DNA of 64,000 bases from Saprospirales bacterium (lineage in GTDB: Bacteria; Bacteroidota; Bacteroidia; Chitinophagales; Saprospiraceae), in the NCBI GenBank assembly GCA_016719895.1, contig JADJYG010000002.1:92843-156842 (forward strand), read 5' to 3'. Under the pieces are notes generated by a model. It ran no database searches, had not been told where the DNA came from, and saw only the letters and a program-made list of their open reading frames with translations. The translations under genes and the position numbers were made by a program. Positions 9,706 through 19,569 of this stretch are shown one piece after another. Numbering within the stretch: position 1 is the first letter of the stretch; every line of letters begins with the position of its first letter.

Positions 9706-10641
9706 ATGTTAAGCCGCCGCAGCGTTCGAATCAAGGTGATGCAATTGTTGTACATGCTCAATCGCGATGAGCAACTGGCCTTTCCGGATTTGTTGAAAGG
9801 GTATAACGACGGCATTTGGAAAACCTATGAAATTTATATTTTCCAGCTCCACCTGCTGTTAAAAGTTGCCCAATACGCCGAAAAAGACGCTGAAATTCGG
9901 GCGGCCAAACTTTTACCATCCGACGAAGACAAGACATTCTCTCCCCACCTGTACAGCAATTCCTGCACACAAAGCCTGGCCAACCACGTTGCGTTTTTGA
10001 ACATCGTGGCGCAGTTTCATGCCAATGAAGCGTTGGATGAAGACCAGATTCGCCGGATGTATAACGCCTTTGCCGAAACGGAAGCGTATCTAAAATACCT
10101 GGAGCAGGACGACCTTACCGATCAGGATCACGCCAAAATACTGCTCGAATTATACCGTTTTCTGAATGCGCACGATCTGTTTATTGAAATGACGGAAGAC
10201 CGGTACAACAACTGGCAGGACGACGAGTCGCTGGTGGTCGGCGCAATGAAAAAAACCTTGAAGGCTATGCCGCTGGAAGGCGAATTTTACAAGGAATACG
10301 AACCGTCCGACGAAACCGTCCGGGAATTTGGCGAACAACTCCTTCGCAAAACCTGCCAGGAAGACCAGGTGTTATTCGAACTCATTGCGCCCAACTTGAA
10401 AAACTGGGACGCCGACCGGGTGGCCGTGCTTGATATGATCATGATAAAAATGGCGCTTTGCGAATTGTTGCACTTCCCAACGATTCCAACAAAAGTCACG
10501 CTCAACGAGTATGTGGAAATATCCAAGACCTATTCCACGGAAAACAGCAAAGACTTCATCAACGGCATACTTGACCGCCTCATGAAAAAATTGCTCAAAG
10601 AGGAGAAAATCGTGAAAGAAGGCCGCGGATTAATTGAATAA
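9706..10641 (+). CDS. nusB: Transcription antitermination factor NusB
   Basis: This 311-residue protein starts with the NusB-like MLSRRSVRIKVMQLLYMLN helix. The RNA-binding NusB fold lies in the C-terminal half (DMIMIKMALCELLHFPTIP and EYVEISKTYSTENSKDFINGILDRL). NusB with NusE/S10 binds boxA RNA and promotes rRNA antitermination. The length is about twice that of the E. coli protein because of a central helical insertion, which is normal for Bacteroidota NusB. It stands 131 bases after the preceding gene and appears to have its own transcription unit. Confidence 0.93.
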   Translation: MLSRRSVRIKVMQLLYMLNRDEQLAFPDLLKGYNDGIWKTYEIYIFQLHLLLKVAQYAEKDAEIRAAKLLPSDEDKTFSPHLYSNSCTQSLANHVAFLNIVAQFHANEALDEDQIRRMYNAFAETEAYLKYLEQDDLTDQDHAKILLELYRFLNAHDLFIEMTEDRYNNWQDDESLVVGAMKKTLKAMPLEGEFYKEYEPSDETVREFGEQLLRKTCQEDQVLFELIAPNLKNWDADRVAVLDMIMIKMALCELLHFPTIPTKVTLNEYVEISKTYSTENSKDFINGILDRLMKKLLKEEKIVKEGRGLIE

Positions 10642-10942
10642 TTCAGCCGGAAACGCCCCAAACTGCGGATACTGAACGCCTGTGCCGCCAGCCGCCATTG
10701 AAATGCCGATAAGGGAAAGTTGAACATACGGAGCGGGCTTAGTCAGGCTGAGCAATACCAACACTAACCAAAGCGGAATAAAACCATCCACCGGCGAGCT
10801 GGCTTCCCCAGCCCGATTTGTATGCCGATATAAAAAAGTAGATCAAGGCGGCGCCAAGTTAATTCTCATCAAAAATGCGACATCAGAGCCCCTGTAATAC
10901 AAGGGGCAACGTCAGGGCCGGGCATGATGTTATAACCCCGTC
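10642..10942. other. Intergenic stretch between convergent nusB and adhesin
   Basis: No gene could be supported here. Short minus-strand open stretches read like a small membrane-protein remnant (for example near 10650-10750) but are in different frames and too short to call. A small hairpin, gcccct at 10888-10893 with aggggc at 10902-10907, lies 36 bases past the adhesin stop and may help end that transcript. Confidence 0.4.
10888..10907 (-). terminator. Weak hairpin terminator candidate of the adhesin operon
   Basis: On the minus strand a 6-bp GC-rich stem (gcccct / aggggc, 8-base loop) follows the adhesin stop, and a short T run occurs about 15 bases later. The distance between stem and T run makes this weak. 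Confidence 0.3.
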
Positions 10943-13900
10943 TTATTTCAACAACGTTACATTGCCCTTTTGTTCAAACAAATCGCCATTGCCACAACGG
11001 ACGCGTAAAAACCATCCGTAGGAATCCGGCGTAGCAGCCTTACCACGGAAAGTGCCGTCCCAGCCCTGGTGATTCGGATCCTCCGTCTTATACACTTCTT
11101 CGCCCCAACGGTTGTACACGATAAAGTATATCTCCGAAATATCCGTGCCGCGCACGCGGAAAAAGTCATTGTTGGTGTCGGCATTCGGCGTAAATGCCTT
11201 GGGTACAAAAATATATGGGTCGCGGCATTCGGTTTCCATGAAAAGGACTTCCACCGATGCGGTCGCCGTACACAAATCATCCCCCGTGACCGTTACCACA
11301 TAAACCTGAGGACCATTAGGCGTAGCTACCGGCGTGGCCGTTTCGGCTCCTGTCAGCGTATTGGCCGGCGACCAGGAATACGTGTAGGTGGTCGCGTTGC
11401 CACCCGGCGTTGCCAGCAAAGTAGTAGATTCATTGGGGCATAAGACCGGTTTGCCGGTTATTTCGGCGGTAACAGTGACTAAAAGCACATCAACGGTTAC
11501 CTCGGTTTCGTCCGTACAGCCATATTGGTTGGTAACGGTTACCGAATAAGTCGTCAGCGTTTCCGGGCTTACCGGCGGGTTCGCAATGGCCGGCAACCCA
11601 TTAGACCATTCATAGATCAAATCCTGCGTTGGGTCCTGATTTTCAACGGATAATTCCACTGTATCTCCAAAACAGATCAACATTTCCTCCGGCGTTACGA
11701 TTGCAACCAGGCCCAGCGTCACCACCGCCGTGTCCTGGTCCACACATTGCGCCGCCAGCGAAGTCGCCAGGGCAATGTACGTCCCCGCACCCACTGCGCC
11801 CGGGTCCACCGGCGTTCCCGCAAGGTCCGTCCATACCACCGTCGCCGGCTCGCTCGTCGCCGCCGTCAGGCTCGCCGACGCGGCGCAGGCCGTCACGTCC
11901 GCAGCCGTCACGCTGAAGTCGTCCGGCGAGGTTGTCACCGACTGACCCGCCGGTTTCACGCAGTCCGCGCTGGCCGTGAACGTCACCGTGTACGTCCCGA
12001 AGGCCGCGTACGTGTACGTCCCGTTGTTGGCTGCACTCGTCCCCGTCCCGTCGCCGAATACCCAGACACCCGCGTAGCCGCTTGTATTGCTGAAGCTGAT
12101 CGTCGTGCTGTTGCACGCTGTCTTTACCGTTACCGCCTGGCTGATGTCAACCGAATCCTGAAGCGTCACCACCGCCGTGTCCTGGTCCACACATTGCTCC
12201 GCCACCGAAGTCGCCAGGGCAATGTACGTCCCCGCACCCACTGCGCCCGGGTCCACCGGCGTACCCGACAGGTCCGTCCATACCACCGTCGCCGGCTCGC
12301 TCGTCGTCGCGCTCAGGCTCGCCGACGCCGCGCAGGCCGTCACGTCCGCAGCCGTCACGCTGAAATCGTCCGGTGAAGTCGTCACCGACTGGCCCGCAGG
12401 CTTCACGCAGTCCGCGTTCGCCGTGAACGTCACCGTGTACGTCCCGAATGCCGCGTATGTGTACGTCCCGCTGTTCTGTACGCTCGTCCCCGTCCCGTCG
12501 CCGAATGCCCAGACACCCGCGTAGCCGCTCGTATTGCTGAAGGTGATCGTCGTGCTGTTGCACGCTGTCTTTACCGTTACCGCCTGGCTGATGTCAACCG
12601 AATCCTGAAGCGTCACCACCGCCGTGTCCTGGTCCACACATTGCTCCGCCACCGAAGTCGCCAGGGCAATGTACGTCCCCGCACCCACTGCGCCCGGGTC
12701 CACCGGCGTACCCGCCAGGTCCGTCCATACCACCGTCGCCGGCTCGCTCGTCGTCGCGCTCAGGCTCGCCGACGCCGCGCAGGCCGTCACGTCCGAAGCC
12801 GTCACGCTGAAATCGTCCGGTGAAGTCGTTACCGTCTGGCCTGCCGGCTTCACGCAGTCCGCGTTCGCCGTGAACGTCACCGTGTACGTCCCGAATGCCG
12901 CGTATGTGTACGTCCCGCTGTTCTGTACGCTCGTCCCCGTCCCGTCGCCGAATGCCCAGACACCCGCGTAGCCGCTCGTATTGCTGAAGGTGATTGTCGT
13001 GCTGTTGCACGCTGTCTTTACCGTTACCGCCTGGCTGATGTCAACCGAATCCTGAAGCGTCACCACCGCCGTGTCCTGGTCCACACATTGCTCCGCCACC
13101 GAAGTCGCCAGGGCAATGTACGTCCCCGCACCCACTGCGCCCGGGTCCACCGGCGTACCCGCCAGGTCCGTCCACACCACCGTTGCCGGCTCGCTCGTCG
13201 CCGCCGTCAGGCTCGCCGACGCGGCGCAGGCCGTCACGTCCGCAGCCGTCACGCTGAAATCGTCCGGTGAAGTCGTCACCGACTGGCCCGCAGGCTTCAC
13301 GCAGTCCCCGTTCGCCGTGAACGTCACCGTGTACGTCCCGAATGCCGCGTATGTGTACGTCCTGCTGTTCTGTACGCTTGTCCCCCGTCCCGTCGCCGAA
13401 TACCCAGACACCCGCGTAGCCGCTCGTATTGCTGAAGGTGATCGTCGTGCTGTTGCACGCCGTCTTTACCGTTACCGCCTGGCTGATGTCAACCGAATCC
13501 TGAAGCGTCACCACCGCCGTGTCTGGTCCACACATTGCTCCGCCACCGAAGTCGCCAGGGCAATGTACGTCCCCGCACCCACTGCGCCCGGGTCCACCGG
13601 CGTACCCGACAGGTCCGTCCATACCACCGTCGCCGGCTCGCTCGTCGTCGCGCTCAGGCTCGCCGATGCCGCGCAGGCCGTCACGTCCGGAGCCGTCACG
13701 CTGAAATCGTCCGGTGAAGTCGTTACCGTCTGGCCTGCCGGCTTCACGCAGTCCGCGTTCGCCGTGAACGTCACCGTGTACGTCCCGAATGCCGCGTATG
13801 TGTACGTCCCGCTGTTCTGTACGCTCGTCCCCGTCCCGTCGCCGAATACCCAGACACCCGCGTAGCCGCTCGTATTGCTGAAGGTGATCGTCGTGCTGTT

Positions 13901-16900
13901 GCACGCTGTCTTTACCGTTACCGCCTGGCTGATGTCAATCGAATCCTGCAGCGTCACCACCGCCGTGTCCTGGTCTATACATTGCTCCGCCACCGAAGTC
14001 GCCAGGGCAATGTACGTCCCCGCACCCACCGACGCCGGGTCAACCGCCGTTCCCGAAAGGTCCGTCCACACCACCGTCGCCGGCTCGCTCGTCGCCGCCG
14101 TCAGGCTCGCCGTCGCGGCGCAGGCCGTCACGTCCGCAGCCGTCACGCTGAAATCGTCCGGTGAAGTCGTCACCGACTGGCCCGCAGGCTTCACGCAGTC
14201 CGCGTTCGCCGTGAACGTCACCGTGTACGTCCCGAATGCCGCGTATGTGTACGTCCCGCTGTTCTGTACGCTCGTCCCCGTCCCGTCGCCGAATGCCCAG
14301 ACACCCGCGTAGCCGCTCGTATTGCTGAAGGTGATTGTCGTGCTGTTGCACGCTGTTGTCACCGTCACTGCCTGGCTGATGTCTACCGAATCCTGAGCGT
14401 CACCACCGCCGTGTCCGGGTCCACACATTGCTCCGCCACCGAAGTCGCCACGGCGATGTACGTCCCCGCACCCACTGCGCCCGGGTCCACCGGCGTACCC
14501 GCCAGGTCCGTCCATACCACCGTCGCCGGCTCGCTCGTCGCCGCCGTCAGGCTCGCCGATGCCGCGCAGGCCGTCACGTCCGCAGCCGTCACGCTGAAAT
14601 CGTCCGGTGAAGTCGTTACCGTCTGGCCTGCCGGCTTCACGCAGTCCGCGTTCGCCGTGAACGTCACCGTGTACGTCCCGAAGTTTGCATACGTGTACGT
14701 CCCGTTGTTCGCTGCGCTCGTCCCCGTCCCGTCGCCGAATACCCACACGCCCGCGTAGCCGCTCGTATTGCTGAAGCTGATCGTCGTGCTGTTGCACGCC
14801 GTTGTCACCGTCACTGCCTGGCTGATGTCTATCGAATCCTGAAGCGTTACCACCGCCGTGTCCCGGTCCACACATTGCGCCGCCAGCGAAGTCGCCACCG
14901 CGATGTACGTCCCCGCGCCTACTGCCGAGGGGTTTGCTACTGCCGATCCCGCAAGGTCCGTCCACACCACCGTTGCCGGCTCGCTCGTCGCCGCCGTCAG
15001 GCTCGCCGACGCGGCGCAGGCCGTCACGTCCGCAGCCGTCACGCTGAAGTCGTCCGGCGAGGTTGTCACCGTTTGGCCTGCCGGTTTCACGCAGTCCGCG
15101 CTGGCCGTGAACGTCACCATGTACGTCCCGAAGTTTGCATACGTGTACGTCCCGTTGTTCGCTGCGCTCGTCCCCGTCCCGTCGCCGAATACCCAGGCCC
15201 GCGTAGCCGCTCGTATTGCTGAGCTCGATCGTCGTGCTGTTGCACGCGTTGTCACCGTCACCGCCTGGCTGATGTCTATCGAATCCTGCAGCGTTACCAC
15301 CGCCGTGTCTTGGTCTATGCACTGCGCCGCCAGCGAAGTCGCCACCGCGATGTACGTCCCCGCACCCACCGACGCCGGGTCAACCGCCGTTCCCGCAAGG
15401 TCCGTCCACACCACCGTTGCCGGCTCGCTCGTCGTCGCGCTCAGGCTCGCCGACGCCGCGCAGGCCGTCACGTCCGGAGCCGTCACGCTGAAGTCGTCCG
15501 GCGAGGTTGTCACCGACTGGCCTGCCGGTTTCACGCAGTCCGCATTTGCCGTGAACGTCACCGTGTACGTCCCGAAGTTTGCATACGTATACGTCCCGTT
15601 GTTTTGCGCGCTCGTCCCCGTCCCGTCGCCGAATACCCAGGTGCCCGCGTAGCCGCTTGTATTGCTGAAGCTGATCGTCGTGCTGTTGCACGCCGTTGTC
15701 ACCGTCACTGCCTGGCTGATGTCTATCGAATCCTGCAGCGTTACCACCGCCGTGTCCTGGTCTATGCACTGCGCCGCCAGCGAAGTCGCCACCGCTATGT
15801 ACGTCCCCGCGCCTACTGCCGAGGGGTTTGCTACTGCCGCGCCCGCAAGGTCCGTCCACACCACCGTTGCCGGCTCGCTCGCCGTCGCGCTCAGGCTCGC
15901 CGATGCCGCGCAGGCCGTCACGTCCGCAGCCGTCACGCTGAAATCGTCCGGCGAGGTTGTCACCGACTGACCCGCAGGCTTCACGCAGTCCGCATTTGCC
16001 GTGAACGTCACCGTGTACGTCCCAAAGTTTGCATACGTGTACGTCCCGTTGTTCGCTGCGCTCGTCCCCGTCCCGTCGCCGAATACCCACGTGCCTGCGT
16101 AGCCGCTCGTATTGCTGAAGCTGATCGTCGTGCTGTTGCACGCTGTTGTCACCGTCACTGCCTGGCTGATGTCTATCGAATCCTGCAGCGTTACCACCGC
16201 CGTGTCCCGGTCCACACATTGCGCCGCCAGCGAAGTCGCCACCGCTATGTACGTCCCCGCGCCAACTGCCGAGGGGTTTGCTACTGCCGCGCCCGAAAGG
16301 TCCGTCCACACTACCGTCGCCGGCTCGCTCGTCGCCGCCGTCAGGCTCGCCGTCACCGCGCAGGCCGTCACGTCCGCAGCCGTCACGCTGAAATCGTCCG
16401 GCGAGGTCGTCACCGTTTGGCCTGCCGGTTTCACGCAGTCCGCATTTGCCGTGAACGTCACCGTGTACGTCCCAAAGTTTGCATACGTGTACGTCCCGTT
16501 GTTCGCTGCGCTCGTCCCCGTCCCATCGCCGAATACCCAGGTGCCCGCGTAGCCGCTCGTATTGCTGAAGCTGATCGTCGTGCTGTTGCACGCTGTTGTC
16601 ACCGTCACTGCCTGGCTGATGTCTATCGAATCCTGAAGCGTTACCACCGCCGTGTCCCGGTCCACACATTGCGCCGCCAGCGAAGTCGCCACCGCGATGT
16701 ACGTCCCCGCGCCTACTGCCGAGGGGTTTGCTACTGCCGATCCCGCAAGGTCCGTCCACACCACCGTTGCCGGCTCGCTCGTCGTCGCGCTCAGGCTCGC
16801 CGACGCGGCGCAGGCCGTCACATCCGGAGCCGTCACGCTGAAATCGTCCGGCGAAGTTGTCACCGACTGACCTGCCGGTTTCACGCAGTCCGCATTCGCC

Positions 16901-19513
16901 GTGAACGTCACCGTGTACGTCCCGAAATTTGCATAGGTGTACGTCCCGTTGTTCGCTGCGCTCGTCCCCGTCCCGTCGCCGAATATCCAGGTACCCGCGT
17001 AGCCGCTTGTATTGCTGAAGCTGATCGTCGTGCTGTTGCACGCCGCCGCCACCGTCACTGCCTGGCTGATGTCTATCGAATCCTGCAGCGTTACCACCGC
17101 CGTGTCCCGGTCCACACATTGCGCCGCCAGCGAAGTGGCCACCGCGATGTACGTCCCCGCGCCAACGGCCGAGGGGTGCTACTGCCGCGCCCGCAAGGTC
17201 CGTCCACACCACCGTTGCCGGCTCGCTCGTCGCCGCCGTCAGGCTCGCCGATGCCGCGCAGGCCGTCACGTCCGCAGCCGTCACGCTGAATATATCCGGG
17301 GTGACAACAATCATTTGCTCAAAAGGCCCGACACAGGCCGCTGAGGAGTTGAATTGTACAAGATAGCTGCCCGGTCCGGGATAGAGATAGGTCACGCTGT
17401 CCAGGGTACTGGTGCCACTGCCATCTCCAAATATCCATATCCCTCCGTATCCGCTTGTATTGACCAGTGTAACAGCGGTGCTGTTACAAGCCTGGTCTAT
17501 GTCAATGAACGGCGTTATATCCAGGGAGTCCTGAATATTCACTTGAAATTCAAAGTTTTTGGAACAACTGTGTTGGTTGGTAACCGTCAAGGATATGGCG
17601 TACTGTCCAACCGGGCCAGATGCCGTGGCATTAGCGGAGCCCGGATTATTTATCGTTAATCCGGCAGGGGTAGACGACCATTGATAGGTTACGGTATCAG
17701 CCGGATTCAAATTTTGGGCTGTAAGATTGAAGGGGATATTCGGGCAGGCAATAGGCGGCACATTTGCTATGGCCCGCACAGCGAGAAGGGTCACCGAAAC
17801 GGTATCCTTCCGGACGCACTGAAAACTATCCGTGGCGATAGCGATGTAAACTCCGCCTGTTACTGCCTGTGGGTTAATCGTATCGCCAGCCAAGTTTGTC
17901 CAAACAACCGTTGCCGGCACATTAGTGGCGGCTGTAAGCAGCGCTGTGGTATCGCAGGTGACGACGGGGCTTGTGGTCAGAACTAGCAACGGTTGCCGGG
18001 TAATGGTCACTGAATCGACATCAAAACACATTGCGCTGCTCACGGTGAGCAGGTAAGTTTGAGTGCCCGGAGGATTTGCAATAATCTGCTGTGGCCCGGG
18101 ATTAAACGTCAGGGAGTCCAGCGGGGACCATTTATAGGTGAAGGTGGAATCGCCTGTAACGGTGACCGGTACCGGGCCGCCGGCGCAGCTAAAGCCATCC
18201 GTAATGACCTGGAAGTCAAGTAATCCGTCTACTTTAAACGGCAATAGCACCGTATCCCGGCAGCCTGCTGCGGAGGTGACGACCAGCTGCGCAATTCCAG
18301 CGCTTTGGTTTGGGATAGGCACCTGGGGCGGGTTTTGCAAGCTGCTGGAGAAGGCGCCGCCGCCGTCCCAGGTTACGGTCCAGTTCCATGCGACAATCGT
18401 ACTGGACGGGTCTGAAGAGGCATCCGTAATCTTTACAAAAAACTGGTTGGCGATACACGATTTGGCGAGGGTAAAGCCGGCTTTCAGTTTGGAGGTAACG
18501 CCAATATTGACGCCGCCGGCAACAGTACAGCCGCGGGCATCCGTTGCCGTAACGCCGTAGGCGCCGGCGCCCAGGCCGGTGATCATGGACCCACTAGCAT
18601 TAACCAGACCCGGCCCTTTCCAGGCATAGGTATAGGGAGCGGTGCCATTGGAGGCCAGCGCGGAAGCCCAGCCATTGAAATCATGAGCACACAGGATATT
18701 ACCGGAGCTGTCCATTTGCAGATTTAATTGCGTATGGGTGCCTACAATGCCGCTTGCCGAGCCGGTACAACCAGAATTTGCATCCGTTACCGTGACCGCT
18801 ACCATGGCTCCGGGCGCCAGGTTAGAAACCTGTTGGGTAATTGCGCCTGGAATGTTCCACAGATATTGATAGCTGCCTCCGGGCGGGTCTACTATAGCCG
18901 TAGCTTTGCCATCTTCCACGCCGGCACATTCGGCTTTTGCGATTAGCAAACTGACGTTCAGGTTGTCGATTTCCGGCAAAACGACCACGGTATCGGCCTG
19001 GCAGCCCTTCGTGTCGACGGTTTGAATCGTATAGGGCACGCCGGGCTGGAGATTGCCGGCCGTTGCGCCCATCGTTCCATTGCTCCACAGGGTATTGTAC
19101 GGAGAAGTGCCGCCGGTGGCGAACACCGTCATCGTCCCGCTACTGTTGTTGCAGGAGGGCATATTGACGGTGACAGCGAAATGCAAGGGCGCCGGCGCCA
19201 CTACCTGAACAGACCCGATTGCCGTCGTGCCTGCATTGTCCGTTACCGTAACAATATACGTTCCGGCGGCCAGGTTTTGAATCGAAGCCGTTAGCTGTGC
19301 GTTATTCCAGTTGTAGGTATACGGCGATATGCCGCCACTGGCCGCCACACTTGCGGCGCCGTCGGTATCGCCGTTACAGGTCGGCGGCGCAAAGGACAGG
19401 GACAACTGGAGCGATCCCTGAGCAATACCCACTGCATTGCATCCGAATATCAATACAAGGATCCGGAATAGTCGGTGTGCAGCAGCGGCGAATTTTATTT
19501 TCTCAATAGTCAT
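10943..19513 (-). CDS. Giant SprB-like adhesin with tandem PKD/Ig repeats and T9SS type B tail; frame interrupted by indels
   Basis: The gene runs from ATG 19513 (alternative 19528) to a stop at 10943. The N-terminal part has a signal peptide and SprB repeats (GDTDGAASVAASGGISPYTY). It is followed by PKD-like and Ig-like domains, about twelve near-identical units of about 149-150 residues, and a gliding-motility-type C-terminal domain (VPKAFTPNADTNNDFF, YNRWGEEVYKT), which is T9SS type B. The frame is broken at about 17176 (-2), 15197-15249 (-2 and -1, self-correcting), 14395 (-1), 13522 (-1) and 13382-13386 (+1). The sum is six missing bases, so N- and C-terminal frames agree. Corrected length is about 2,860 residues. 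Function is inferred: surface adhesion or gliding. Confidence 0.85.
11716..17290 (-). repeat. Tandem array of about 12 units of 447/450 bp inside the adhesin gene
   Basis: An anchor (gcgtYaccaccgccgtgtc on the plus strand) recurs at 11716, 12163, 12610, 13057, 13505, 13951, 14397, 14844, 15291, 15738, 16188, 16638 and 17088. Each unit encodes a PKD-like domain (TSGYAGVWVFGDGTGTS) and an Ig-like domain (TSEPATVVWTDLAGT). Two classes occur: units near the C-terminus carry PVDPGAVG and QNSGTYTYAAFG; those nearer the N-terminus carry VANPSAVG or VDPASVG and AANNGTYTYANFG. One extra codon in the VANPSAVG variant explains 450 against 447 bp. The high DNA identity makes unit number sensitive to assembly. 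Confidence 0.9.
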
Positions 19514-19569
19514 AACATTGCAATTCATGGCATTGGATCAATACGGTGTAACAGATGCAATCCGTACGT

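Noticed and set aside
15310..17289. Long Arg-rich plus-strand frame (659 codons) across the adhesin array
   Set aside because: It is antisense to the repeat units. Because each unit is a multiple of three and lacks stops in this frame, the frame simply repeats; the product is low-complexity and has no domain.
11716..17290. CRISPR or satellite array
   Set aside because: The units are about 447 bases, coding, contiguous and without spacers; they are protein-domain repeats.
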